DNA from: Streptomyces griseiscabiei
GTDB lineage: Bacteria > Actinomycetota > Actinomycetes > Streptomycetales > Streptomycetaceae
Direction of reading: 5' to 3'
Length of the DNA: 64,000 nt
Assembly: GCF_020010925.1 (NCBI RefSeq)
Contig: NZ_JAGJBZ010000002.1
Location: forward strand, 3,162,001 to 3,226,000
The notes under the pieces are model-generated. The model was not told the DNA's origin and searched no databases. It saw only the letters and a program-made list of their open reading frames with translations. Below, piece by piece: positions 52,188 through 60,724 of this stretch (position 1 is its first letter; each line of letters starts with the position of its first letter). The translations under genes were made by a program, and so were the position numbers.

Positions 52188-52878
52188 TCGCTTCAGGAGG
52201 AGGTTCGCAGGCGGCGGAGGCATGTGAGGCTGCAGGCCAGTGCGAGCAGAGCCTGATGGAGATCGGCGCGTCGTTCGTATCGGATGCGGAGCCGTTCGAA
52301 CCGGTGCAGCCAGGCGAAGGGGCGCTCGGCCACCCAGCGCACCTTGCCCAGTCCGGAACCGTGGGCGACGCCGCGTCGTGCGATCAGCGGCTCGACGCCG
52401 CGCTTCCGCAGCTGGCGGCGGTACTTGTCGAAGTCGTAGCCGCGGTCCGCGTACAGCCGCCGGGGCTTGCGGCGAGGGCGTCCCCGCAGACCTCGAAACG
52501 ATGGGACGGCGTCCGGCAGGGGCAGGAGCAGGAGTTGGGTGAGCCGGAACGGGACCGGTCGACGGGCGAGGGAGCGGCGTGATCCCCCCGTTGAGAGCCC
52601 GGACGTGTGACCCGTCCACTGGGCATTCGTCCAAGTCCAGCGGGCCGGTGCGGCGCAGCTCGGTCGGCAGGGCCGCGTGCAGGCGTGGCCAGACGCCGGC
52701 CGCGGTCCAGCCCCGCAGCCGACGCCAGGCCGTCACCCCGGAGCGGCCCACGGTCTCCGCCGGGGCATCGCGCCACGCGACACCGGTCCGCAGTACGTAC
52801 ATGACCCCGGACACCCTGCCGACCAAGATCGCCGAGCACGGGACCCGCGACTCAACTCATTCTGAAACGATCAGTTGG
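52180..52878. mobile_element. Decayed IS5-family insertion sequence with 17-bp terminal inverted repeats
   Basis: CCAACTGATCGCTTCAG (52180-52196) and the complement of CCAACTGATCGTTTCAG (52862-52878) match at 16 of 17 positions and enclose a minus-strand IS5-type transposase that is internally deleted. The remaining length of 699 bp is shorter than a typical intact member. I cannot define a clear target-site duplication. The left end overlaps the stop of the DUF6896-like gene. Confidence 0.85.
52193..52826 (-). pseudogene. IS5-family transposase remnant
   Basis: The transposase is broken in at least two places. The upstream part reads LRTGVAWRDAPAETVG, LDLDECPVDGSHVRALNGG; then the frame changes and about 60 bases seem missing; the C-terminal part reads YADRGYDFDKYRRQLRKRG, FAWLHRFERLRIRYERRADL and ends at 52193. 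The N-terminal 50 or so residues normally before LRTG are also lost. These DG/H and Y-x2-R-x3-E-type elements are those of IS5 DDE transposases. It cannot be active on its own. Confidence 0.85.
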
Positions 52879-52984
52879 AAGAGTCGGCATGGGGCCGCGT
52901 CATGGAGCAGCCGCGCATCGCATACTTGGGCCGTACTCTCGCCTTACGGCAAGGCATACTTTCGCTCCGGCCGACGCCGGCGCA

Positions 52985-54133
52985 TCACTTCACGGGAACT
53001 TTGATTCCGAACAGTTTCTCCGCATTTCGGAATGCAATCTTTTCCTTGTCTTCGCGTGGCAAATCGACTCCGCGGAACCAGTCGGTCTGCTCCTTGATGT
53101 CCGCGAACGGATAGTCGGTTGCGAACATCACTCGATCCACGCTTATGTACTTCAGCAGGAGATCGAGCAGTTCGGTCTGGGGGAATGCGCTGGTTGTGAC
53201 CCAGAAGTTGTCCTGGAAGTATTGCCCGATGGGTTTCTTGAGAGATTCTTTGGTCGGCTCGCCCATGTCGTTGACGATCCGCTCGTAGTAGAAAGGAAGG
53301 CCTTCGCCCATGTGGCCGATGATGATTTTCAGTTTGGGGAATCTGTCGAAAACCCCGTACGTGATCATCCGAACGCATTGGGTCAGCACCTCCTGGTGCC
53401 AGCCATATCCAGACCCACTGAAAATGTAGTCCTGGTAATCTTCCGTGTATTCAGACCGTGTGGTGCTGTAGTAGATCTTGAAGACCTCGTCAGCTGGATA
53501 GCCGGGATGCAGATAGATCGGCACGTCGAGAGCAACGGCACGTGCCAGTACGGGCTCGAAATCGGGATGATCGAGATACTTCTTCGCGATGTGACCGTTG
53601 GTCAGTGCGCCCAAGAAGCCATCTTCCCGAACCGAGCGTTCCAGTTCGTCCGCCGCCGCCTCCGGGCTCTGCAAGGGCAGGGTGGCGAAAGCCTTGAAGC
53701 GGTCCTGATATTTGGCGATCGGCCCGTCTACAAGTTGCCGGTTGAGGCGATAGGCAAGGTCGATGCCCCTCTGGCCAGGGACATTTTGTACGGAGGGTGT
53801 ATGAGCAGAGAGGATTTGAACGTTGAGTCCACCCGCATCCATGTCGCCGATGCGGCGCTGGCCTAGATCCGCAAGGCCGATTTCCTCGAGGAATGCTATG
53901 TGATCCTGATTGATGGAGTTCAACTTCAACAACGTGGGAGTCGAAAAGGTCTCCTCCGTGCCGATGAAGGGCAGGTCCTGGTCCCGCCGTAAAATGTCCG
54001 ACGTCTTGTCCGAAGCCTTGTCCGATGTCTCGCTCTCGCTCGCTTCCGAGAGAATGGCGTGCGTGGACAAGCCGGCACCAATGCCAAGTGCCGTGCTGGC
54101 GGCGAGAAAGCCGCGACGTCCCATGGGCTTCAT
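52985..54133 (-). CDS. Tat-exported amidohydrolase (ACMSD / gamma-resorcylate-decarboxylase-like)
   Basis: The 382-residue protein starts MKPMGRRGFLAASTALGIGAG, a twin-arginine signal with hydrophobic core. The body is an amidohydrolase-related TIM barrel: YLHPGYPADE carries a metal-type His, KLKIIIGHMGEGLPFYYERI the IGHxGE motif and VMFATDYPF the catalytic DYP. That set matches ACMSD and hydroxybenzoate decarboxylases, normally cytoplasmic. Codon 48 is TTA (53990-53992), a bldA codon. G+C is near half, far below the roughly 70% neighbours, so this gene is foreign. It lies between two IS5 remnants. The HxH near the N-terminus of some members is not evident, so metal and activity are uncertain. 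Confidence 0.82.
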   Translation of the reverse strand: MKPMGRRGFLAASTALGIGAGLSTHAILSEASESETSDKASDKTSDILRRDQDLPFIGTEETFSTPTLLKLNSINQDHIAFLEEIGLADLGQRRIGDMDAGGLNVQILSAHTPSVQNVPGQRGIDLAYRLNRQLVDGPIAKYQDRFKAFATLPLQSPEAAADELERSVREDGFLGALTNGHIAKKYLDHPDFEPVLARAVALDVPIYLHPGYPADEVFKIYYSTTRSEYTEDYQDYIFSGSGYGWHQEVLTQCVRMITYGVFDRFPKLKIIIGHMGEGLPFYYERIVNDMGEPTKESLKKPIGQYFQDNFWVTTSAFPQTELLDLLLKYISVDRVMFATDYPFADIKEQTDWFRGVDLPREDKEKIAFRNAEKLFGIKVPVK

Positions 54134-54783
54134 GTCAGTCCCTCTCTTCGGGCGTTTGTGTGGTGAGGTATCCGTTCGGCATCCGTCTGCGAGAGATGCT
54201 TTAGGGGTCTTCGCGTCCTGCTCGCGCACCCCGGCAGCGCTCAGGCCGAGGAACCGCTCGTCGGTGTGCAGCGGCTGTGGTGGAGCAGGCGACCGCCCGC
54301 GTGCGCGCTGTGCGGACCCGCACTGTGTCGGCGTGTGACCCCGCATACGGCGACAGGGAACGCTGTCACCAGCGCCCTGGTGGCCACCCCGAACTTCCGC
54401 AGTGGACTATCAAGTTCCGGCATAGCCCCAACGCTAGGCCCGATTCCGTTCTGTTTCGTCATGCTGCGGTCGTCATCCCTCGGGAGACAGGCGGCACGAC
54501 GTTACTCCGACGGGAGTACTCTCCGGAGCGCCGTTCGACACCCGCACGAGAATCAAGGCCCGTCGCAACTGGGCCCGAAGTGCAGAGATGGGCCGGGCTG
54601 GGCTTTCCCCGATGGCGCTGCGTCGACTGCCATCACCAGCCTTCTCCATACGGATTGCATCGCTTATCCGCATGCCTACTTCCTACCGAGCGAACCTGCG
54701 ACAAACATCAAAGAGCTGCTCACACACTCTGCTGAATGATCAGTCGTGAGAGCTTCTCGAGCCGTTGCTTCCACCATGGCCCG
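54134..54783. other. Intermediate-G+C region without a supportable gene
   Basis: Between the amidohydrolase start and the IS fragment I see short frames on both strands, none with a good ribosome site, known motif or coding bias. One minus-strand frame (54241-54462) could encode 73 residues but looks random. It probably includes the amidohydrolase promoter and more IS or phage-era debris. Confidence 0.5.
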
Positions 54784-54935
54784 ATGAAGGCGCCCGGTCC
54801 GCGGCCGGTACCGGATCGGCAGTGCCTGCAGGGCATTCCTGCTTGCCCAGCTGAACGCGGCAGACGAGATCGACTGGTCCCGGGCGGTGATCGACGGCAG
54901 CCACATCGACATGAAAAAGGGGGTCCAGGACCTTG
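54784..54935 (+). pseudogene. IS5-family transposase fragment, plus orientation
   Basis: KAPGPRPVPDRQCLQGI (54787-54837) is the conserved N-terminal part of IS5-type transposases; it then jumps frame to LLAQLNAADEIDWSRAVIDG (to about 54905), which belongs further downstream, followed by SHIDMKKG. Deletion and frame change make it a dead fragment. It lies opposite in orientation to the IS at 52.2-52.9 kb. Confidence 0.75.
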
Positions 54936-54977
54936 AGTTCGCCCCCATTTCCAGCCCTCACGTGAGCCGCGCCCGCG

Positions 54978-55472
54978 TCAGGGCAGGCGGGGCAGTACGT
55001 CGCGTGCCGTGTGGCTGAGGATGCGCAGATCCTCGGCGAACCGCTCACGGTCGGCCTCGGGGAGGGGGCCGACGAAGTACTCCTTGATGTTCTCCACGTG
55101 GACGCGGGCGGCGCGCACGGCTGTCTCCTCGCCGAGCGGCGTCAGCCGTACCAGCTTCCCGCGGCGGTCGGTGGGGGACTCCTCCCGGGTCACGAGGCCC
55201 GCTGTCTCCATGCGGTCCACCAGGCGGGTCACGCCACCGGTGGTGAGCACCTGCTCCTGGGCGATGGCCCGCATCGGCAGTCCCGGCTCGCCCGCCCGCC
55301 CGAGGATCAGCAGCACCTCGAACATCAGATGGCTGATGCCGCACTCGACCTCCAGGGCGCGCCCGAGGATGTACTCCAGCCGGTTGGCCGCGCCCTGGAG
55401 CCGTCCGAACGCGAGGACGAGTTCGTGGTCGGCGGCCTCCTTGGCCGTACTGATGCCTGTCTGCTCGCTCAT
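54978..55472 (-). CDS. MarR-family transcriptional regulator
   Basis: The 164-residue protein has a MarR winged helix: NRLEYILGRALEVECGISHLMFEVLLILG, MRAIAQEQVLTTGGVTRLVDRMETAGLV and the wing RREESPTDRRGKLVRLTPLG. Start ATG 55472 follows GAGAGGGGCGGCG. MarR proteins sense phenolic or oxidant ligands. Next to the ring-decarboxylase-like amidohydrolase a phenolic ligand is an attractive but unproven idea. It is outside the low-G+C patch and shows normal codon use. Confidence 0.9.
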   Translation of the reverse strand: MSEQTGISTAKEAADHELVLAFGRLQGAANRLEYILGRALEVECGISHLMFEVLLILGRAGEPGLPMRAIAQEQVLTTGGVTRLVDRMETAGLVTREESPTDRRGKLVRLTPLGEETAVRAARVHVENIKEYFVGPLPEADRERFAEDLRILSHTARDVLPRLP

Positions 55473-55621
55473 GGCCGCGCCGCCCCTCTCCCGGTCCCGA
55501 CTGCCACCGTACCGATCATGCCTCGGTGGTACGGGCCGGTCGACGGGCCAGGGCCGCCGCATGGGTCCCGGGGCGCCGGGGAGCGCCGGGGCGGCCCCGA
55601 GGCCGACCGGACCCTGTGCCG

Positions 55622-55969
55622 TCAGACCTCGAGTCCGTAGGACGTGAACGCGTAGACCCCGGGGGCCTGCTGCTCGACCTTGTGCGACACCCTCGCGCCG
55701 TACCGCGTCCAGTCCGCCGCCTCGTCGGTCTTGAGTTCCTCGGGCATGTCGGCCCACGCGTAGGAGTAGTACACCAGGATGCCCAGCGCCTTCTCCTCGT
55801 CCTGGTGGTAGCCCCGGTTCGACGGTCGTACCGGATCGCCGTGATCATCTGTCATCTTCAGGCTGAGGCAGGCGTCTTGGACGAGCCGGAAGACCGTCGC
55901 CTGCTCCTCCTCCGAGAGGTCCGCGCCGTCCTTCCTGGACACGAAGACCACGGGGCCGTACGCCGACAT
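55622..55969 (-). CDS. Conserved-looking small protein of unknown function
   Basis: I do not recognise the 115-residue protein. The start is well supported by AGGAGG five bases before the ATG at 55969. The N-terminus MSAYGPVVFVSRKDG and the segment KALGILVYYSYAWADMPEELK suggest an alpha/beta fold with alternating charged and aromatic residues. It has no signal peptide and no membrane helix. The gene is alone between the MarR gene and a LacI-type palindrome at 56094. Confidence 0.65.
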   Translation of the reverse strand: MSAYGPVVFVSRKDGADLSEEEQATVFRLVQDACLSLKMTDDHGDPVRPSNRGYHQDEEKALGILVYYSYAWADMPEELKTDEAADWTRYGARVSHKVEQQAPGVYAFTSYGLEV

Positions 55970-56093
55970 GGATTCCTCCTGATCATCGGGATCTTGATGG
56001 AGCGGGCCGGACGCCCGTGGCGGTTCAACGCTTCCTCGGGCCTGGTCGAAGCAACCTGGTGCGCCCGGCTGTCGTCAGCCATGGATCGATGGA

Positions 56094-56109
56094 TGGGTAA
56101 CGTTACCCA
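56094..56109. promoter_or_regulatory. Perfect 16-bp LacI-type palindrome TGGGTAACGTTACCCA
   Basis: A perfect palindrome with the CpG centre typical of LacI operators (AACGTT). It lies 30 bases after the stop of the LacI gene and 125 bases before the 115-residue gene. It matches the half site GGGAAACGTTACCC at 57353. Confidence 0.8.
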
Positions 56110-56139
56110 GCGGCGGCGTTCTCGCCGCCGGCGGCGGTG

Positions 56140-57183
56140 TCACTCCGGTGCCCGTGCCGTGGACCGGCGCGGTACGAGTGAGGGGGTCAGGGTGACCCTG
56201 GCCGTGGGGCGGTCGCGGTCGTCGATGCGGGCCAGGAGGAGGCGTACGGCGTTGTGGCCCATCTCCTGGCCGGCCTGGTCGACGCTGGTGAGCGAGATCG
56301 GGCCGAACGCGGCGAACGTGGTGTTGTCGTATCCGGCCACCGAGAGGTCACCGGGGACGGACAGACCGGCCTCGGCGACCGCTTCGAGCACACCCATGGC
56401 GACGATGTCCGCCCCGGCGAAGAGCGCCGTGGGCCGGGCGGAGGCGGGCCGGGCCAGCAGTTCCCGTACCGCCTCGTGGCCGCCCTCCTGGGTGTAGCTG
56501 GTGGAGAGCACGTCGATGGACTCCTCCAGGCCGTGCGCCCGCATGGCCTGCCGGTATCCGTCGGCACGGCGGGCGTTGGGCATCTCCGCGAGGCGTGTCG
56601 GGTCGGTCTCGTGGTGCTCGACGTGGGAGATCCGGCGGTGTCCGAGGCCGGCCAGGTGGCGGACCACCAGCGCGGCGCCCTCGATGTCGTCGTCGGCCAC
56701 GGTGTCGTAGACGGGCGAGGAGCCGTGGCGGCCGACGACGACGGTGGGGACCGCGGCGGCGACATGCTCCAGATGGGCGCGGGAGGAGACCGGCGCGACC
56801 AGGACGAGCCCGTCCATGCCGCGGTCGATCATCGCCTCGGTGACCCGGGCCTCCGCCTTCTCCCCGTTGCAGCCGGGGCCGAGGAACACCTGGTAGTCGG
56901 TGTCCTCCAGCGAGTCGGTGATCCCGTCGAGGATCTCGGGGAAGAACGGGTTGCGGATGTCGGGCAGCATCACGCCGATGGTGTAGGTCCGCCCCCGCAG
57001 CGCACGGGCGCCGGCGTGCGGCCGGTAGCCCAACTCGTCGATGGCGCGGCGCACTTTGGCCTGCATCTCGGGGCTCGCCCCGTACGCGTTGCGCAGCACC
57101 TTGGACACGGAGGTGACGGACACCCGGGCGTGTCGCGCGACGTCGACGATGGTGATCCTGCGACGTGATGCGGTCGGCTCCAT
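56140..57183 (-). CDS. LacI-family regulator 3
   Basis: The 347-residue LacI protein has the DNA-binding helix ITIVDVARHARVSVTSVSKVLRN and a full sugar-binding core with NPFFPEILDGITDSLEDTDYQ, AMIDRGMDGLVLVAP and VAGYDNTTFAAFGPISLTSVDQ. It is divergent from a CUT1 importer and GH78 operon and probably represses them in the absence of a rhamnose-type sugar. ATG 57183 has AAGGA seven bases upstream. Palindromes of its type occur at 56094, 57351 and near 60614. Confidence 0.9.
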   Translation of the reverse strand: MEPTASRRRITIVDVARHARVSVTSVSKVLRNAYGASPEMQAKVRRAIDELGYRPHAGARALRGRTYTIGVMLPDIRNPFFPEILDGITDSLEDTDYQVFLGPGCNGEKAEARVTEAMIDRGMDGLVLVAPVSSRAHLEHVAAAVPTVVVGRHGSSPVYDTVADDDIEGAALVVRHLAGLGHRRISHVEHHETDPTRLAEMPNARRADGYRQAMRAHGLEESIDVLSTSYTQEGGHEAVRELLARPASARPTALFAGADIVAMGVLEAVAEAGLSVPGDLSVAGYDNTTFAAFGPISLTSVDQAGQEMGHNAVRLLLARIDDRDRPTARVTLTPSLVPRRSTARAPE

Positions 57184-57350
57184 CCGGTCCTTGCCTCTCG
57201 GGGTGCGTCGGGGCGGCCGAGTCTAAGCCTGATTCCCCAGCTCAGGGGACGGCTCGAAGGCGGAGGGCGGCGGCCCCCGTAATGCCGTCGTCTTGTCTGC
57301 GCAACATCTTGACGTCGCGCGGGAGGCTCCTTAAGGTCTGGCCACACCCC

Positions 57351-57424
57351 TTGGGAAACGTTACCCAAAAATCCATGCCCGGTCTTCGGAGGGCTGATCC
57401 GCCCGATGCGTTGAATCGATTCAA
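57351..57424. promoter_or_regulatory. Two LacI-type operators before the CUT1 operon
   Basis: TTGGGAAACGTTACCCAA (57351-57368) is palindromic except at one pair. TTGAATCGATTCAA (57411-57424) is perfect and sits just before the ribosome site. Both have a CpG centre. Together with the palindrome at 56094 they suggest two LacI-type specificities or one flexible one. Confidence 0.7.
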
Positions 57425-57440
57425 GAGAGGAGGTTCGCCG

Positions 57441-58388
57441 GTGACCGTCATCCCGCACAAGCGCCCGCCGGACGTCGACCGGTCCCCGGGCGCGGAGCCG
57501 GCTCCACGGGGCCGACGCCCCCGAACCGCCCCGCCGTGGTGGTTCGCCCTTCCCGCGATGGCGCTGTTCGCCTTCGTCGTCCTGGTGCCGAGTGCGCGCG
57601 GGGTCTACTACGCCTTCACCGACTGGGACGGGCTGTCTCCCGACTTCTCCTTCGTCGGCCTCGACAACTTCACCGAGATGCTCGGCGACGAGGACGCGAC
57701 CCGGGCCGTCCGCCACACCCTGCTGATCGCCGTGGCCATCACGGTCGTGCAGAACGCGGTGGGACTGCTGCTGGCCCTCGGCGTCAACTCGGCCATCAAG
57801 TCCCGGACCCTGCTCCGGGTGTTCCTCTTCGCCCCGGCCGTGATCACCCCGATCGTCACCGCCTACCTCTGGCGCAACCTCCTCGGTCCGGACGGCGCGG
57901 TCAACAGCCTGCTCGCCGCCGTGGGCCTCGGCGGATGGCGGCAGGACTGGCTCGGCGACCCGGATCTGGCGCTGTGGTCGGTCGTCGGGGTGATCGTCTG
58001 GCAGTTCGCGGGCTATTCCATGGTCATCTTCCTCGCCGGACTCCAGTCGGTGCCCAAGGAGGTCCACGAGGCGGCCTCCATGGACGGGGCCGGTCCGGTG
58101 CGCCGCTTCTGGTCGGTGACCAGGCCGCTCCTGGCCCCGGCCCTCACCATCAACCTGATGCTGTCGATCATCGGCGGGATCAAACTCTTCGACCAGGTCT
58201 GGGCGCTGACGGGCGGCGGACCGGGGCACGCCACCGACACCATCTCGACGCTCATCTACAAGGACGCCTTCACCCTCGGCGAGTTCGGCTACAGCATCGC
58301 GCTCGCCGTCGTCCTCACGATCATCGTGGCGGTCGTCTCGACCGGACAGTTCCTCGCGCTGTCCCGCTACGAGAGGTCCGCGTCATGA
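57441..58388 (+). CDS. Sugar ABC importer permease 1 (CUT1, MalF-like)
   Basis: The 315-residue permease has six membrane segments after a Pro/Arg-rich N-terminal tail; the EAA-type loop is VPKEVHEAASMDGAGPVRRFWSVTRPLL. The GTG at 57441 has AGGAGG eight bases upstream. Its stop overlaps the next gene's ATG (58385-58388). It is the first gene of the operon. No ATPase gene is here; such importers in Streptomyces usually share the MsiK ATPase encoded elsewhere. Confidence 0.92.
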   Translation: MTVIPHKRPPDVDRSPGAEPAPRGRRPRTAPPWWFALPAMALFAFVVLVPSARGVYYAFTDWDGLSPDFSFVGLDNFTEMLGDEDATRAVRHTLLIAVAITVVQNAVGLLLALGVNSAIKSRTLLRVFLFAPAVITPIVTAYLWRNLLGPDGAVNSLLAAVGLGGWRQDWLGDPDLALWSVVGVIVWQFAGYSMVIFLAGLQSVPKEVHEAASMDGAGPVRRFWSVTRPLLAPALTINLMLSIIGGIKLFDQVWALTGGGPGHATDTISTLIYKDAFTLGEFGYSIALAVVLTIIVAVVSTGQFLALSRYERSAS

Positions 58389-59206
58389 ACCGCTACCGCC
58401 GCCGCACCTTCGCCCTGGAACTGGCGATGATCGCGGCCGCCCTGTTCGTCGCCTTCCCGGTGTACGTCCTGGTCAATCTGGCGGTGCGGCCCTCCTCGGA
58501 CACCTCCTCGCCGATCAGCCCGACCGGTTCACCGACCCTGGACAACTTCTCCCAGGCCTGGCAACAGGGGGCGCTGGGCGGGGCGTTGGCCAACAGCCTG
58601 CTGGTGACGGTGTGCAGTGTCGCCGTCGTCCTCGCGGTGTCCGCGCTCGCGGCGTACCCGCTGGCCCGCGCCACGGCCCGCTGGTCCCGGGGGACGTATC
58701 TGACCTTCCTGCTCGGCCTCGCCCTCCCCTTCCAGCTCGCGTCCCTCCCGCTGTACCAGACCCTGCGCGACCTGGGACTGCTCGGCTCCCCCTGGGCGCT
58801 GGTCCTCTTCTACTCGGGGCTGCAGGTGCCGTTCACCGTCTTCCTCTACGTCGGGTTCCTGCGCGCTCTGCCGCGTGACTTCGAGGACGCCGCGCTGATC
58901 GACGGCTGCACCCCGCTGCAGGGCTTCCGGTTGGTGGTCCTGCCCATGCTCAAGCCGATCACCGTGACCGCGCTGGTGCTCAACACGGTCGCGGTCTGGA
59001 ACGACTTCTTCACCCCGCTGCTGTACCTCAGCGGCAGCGACCGGCAGACCCTGCCGGTGGCGATCTCCGGTTTCGTCGGTCAGTACGTCACCGACTGGAA
59101 CCTCATCTTCGCGGCGCTGGTGATCAGCGTCCTACCCGTCCTGCTCGTCTACCTCCTGCTGCAGCGCAGCATCATCAACGGCTTCGCGGGCGGGCTGCGG
59201 GGATGA
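58385..59206 (+). CDS. Sugar ABC importer permease 2 (CUT1, MalG-like)
   Basis: The 273-residue membrane protein has six segments and the EAA loop ALPRDFEDAALIDGCTPLQGFR, and ends with LLQRSIINGFAGGLRG, a typical MalG-family end. It pairs with the upstream permease through a four-base overlap and forms the translocation pore for the sugar. The next gene is the binding protein 55 bases away. Confidence 0.92.
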   Translation: MNRYRRRTFALELAMIAAALFVAFPVYVLVNLAVRPSSDTSSPISPTGSPTLDNFSQAWQQGALGGALANSLLVTVCSVAVVLAVSALAAYPLARATARWSRGTYLTFLLGLALPFQLASLPLYQTLRDLGLLGSPWALVLFYSGLQVPFTVFLYVGFLRALPRDFEDAALIDGCTPLQGFRLVVLPMLKPITVTALVLNTVAVWNDFFTPLLYLSGSDRQTLPVAISGFVGQYVTDWNLIFAALVISVLPVLLVYLLLQRSIINGFAGGLRG

Positions 59207-59261
59207 CCCCGACTCCCGGCCGACCCTCACGCACGGCGGCACTCTCCCCGAGGGGGGCATC

Positions 59262-60554
59262 ATGAAGGCACGTTCACTTCCGATGAGGAACCGCGCACTG
59301 CCGGTCCTGATCGCGGCGGTCACATCCATGTCCGTGCTCGCCGCGTGCAGCGGCGGCACCAAGGCGGGCTCCGAAGGCGGTTCGGGGGGCTCGAAGACGC
59401 TGACGCTCGCGTCCATCGACCAGGGTTCGGTCGAAGACGTCGTCAAGGCGTTCGAGAAGGCCAACCCGGGCGTCAAGGTCCGGTACACGACCAGCGGCGC
59501 CGACCAGTACCAGCAGCAGATCCGCACCCAGCTGTCCTCCGGCACCGCGCCCGACGTGATGTCGGTCTGGCCCGGCAACGGCAACCCGGGCGCCACCTTC
59601 GTCCTGGCGAAGCCGGGCTATCTGCGGGACCTGTCGGACCGGCCGTGGGCCGCCGAACTGCCGGACGCCATGAAGTCGGTCGCCCAGTACGAGGGCAGGA
59701 CGTACAACGCGGTGTTCGGACAGAACGGCATCGGCGCGGTCTACAACGACTAGGCCATGGAGAAGGCGGGGCTCACCCCGCCCGAGACCTGGAAGGACCT
59801 GCTGGCCTTCTGCAAGGCCGCGAAGGCGAAGGGGACCCCGGCCTTCGCGCTCGGCAACCAGGACAACTGGGTGACCCAGCTCGTGCTGTACGCGCTGGTC
59901 GCCACGACCGTCTACGGCGAGGACCGGGACTTCGACAAGAAGCTGCAGGCCGGCGAGACCTCCTTCGCGAAGTCTCCCTGGGCCGCCGCCGTCGACAAGT
60001 ACATGACCATGGAGAAGACGGGCTGCTTCCAGAAGAACCCCCTGGGCACCAACTACGAGGCCAGCCAGCAGCTCGCCGCCACCGGCAAGACCCTCGGCAT
60101 CGTCCAGGGCAACTGGGTGATCGCCCTGCTCAAGCAGAAGAACCCGAAGGGCACGTTCACGCTCAAGGCGCTGCCCGCCACCGACGACCCGGCCCGGACC
60201 CTCATTCCGGCGGCGGCCGGCGCCGGGTACGGCGTCAACGCCAAGGCGAAGAACGAGGAACTGGCCCTGAAGTTCGTGGACTTCGTGATGTCGCCCAAGG
60301 GCATGACCACGTTCGTGGAGAAGCAGGGCAGTCTGCCCACCCTGCCGGACACGGGCTACAGGACCGATCCGTCGCTGGCCGAACTCACCGAGTTCATCGA
60401 GTCGGACCGCACCGTGCCGTTCATGGACCAGCTCTGGCCCAACCCCAAGGTCCAGCAGACCATGCTCAGCGGCCTCCAGGAGATCTTCAGCGGCCAGTCC
60501 ACCCCCGAGAAGCTCCTCGACGAGATGGACGCCGACTACACGTCCGGGAACTGA
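59262..60554 (+). pseudogene. Sugar-binding lipoprotein gene interrupted by an in-frame TAG
   Basis: The frame that starts at ATG 59262 (GAGGGGGGC before it) is a family 1 sugar-binding protein: lipoprotein signal ending LAAC, then SIDQGSVEDVVKAFEKANPGVKV, GTAPDVMSVWPGNGNPGA. It meets TAG at 59751-59753 (codon 164) after VYND. Exactly in the same frame the gene continues MEKAGLTPPETWKDLLAFCKAAK and ends normally at 60554, giving 430 codons in all if the TAG were a sense codon. The ATG at 59757 comes four bases after the TAG. A single base change (likely from AAG, GAG or CAG) explains it; sequencing error or amber readthrough are alternatives. Confidence 0.85.
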
Positions 60555-60564
60555 CCCGGCCGTC

Positions 60565-60597
60565 GGGCCGCCGGCCGCCCTCCGTGGCCGGCGGCCC
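60565..60597 (+). terminator. Hairpin plus TTT after the binding-protein gene
   Basis: GGGCCGCCGGCC (60565-60576) and its complement (60586-60597) enclose a 9-base loop, followed by TTT. It may separate the importer genes from the rhamnosidase. Confidence 0.7.
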
Positions 60598-60613
60598 TTT
60601 CCGGGCGCCCGAC

Positions 60614-60705
60614 TGAAACGTTCAAATCGCCAGGGTCAAGTCGCCAGGTTCGCATCACCAGGCATCACGAGGCATCACCTGGCATCGCCAGGTTCAAATC
60701 CCCCC
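60614..60705. promoter_or_regulatory. LacI-like motif and CATCRCCAGG repeats before the exported rhamnosidase
   Basis: TGAAACGTTCAA (60614-60625) is a partial match to a LacI-type dyad with AACGTT centre. After it, CGCCAGG or CATCACCAGG-like units recur at about 9-10 base intervals to 60705, with TTCAAATC near both ends. Confidence 0.5.
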
Positions 60706-60724
60706 GAGTGACCGGAGGTTCGGT

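Noticed and set aside
54241..54462. A 73-residue minus-strand frame
   Set aside because: No ribosome site, motif or codon bias supports it; it is in a debris region.
60626..60705. CATCACCAGG-like repeats as a CRISPR array
   Set aside because: The repeats are short and imperfect and have no unique spacers or cas genes nearby.
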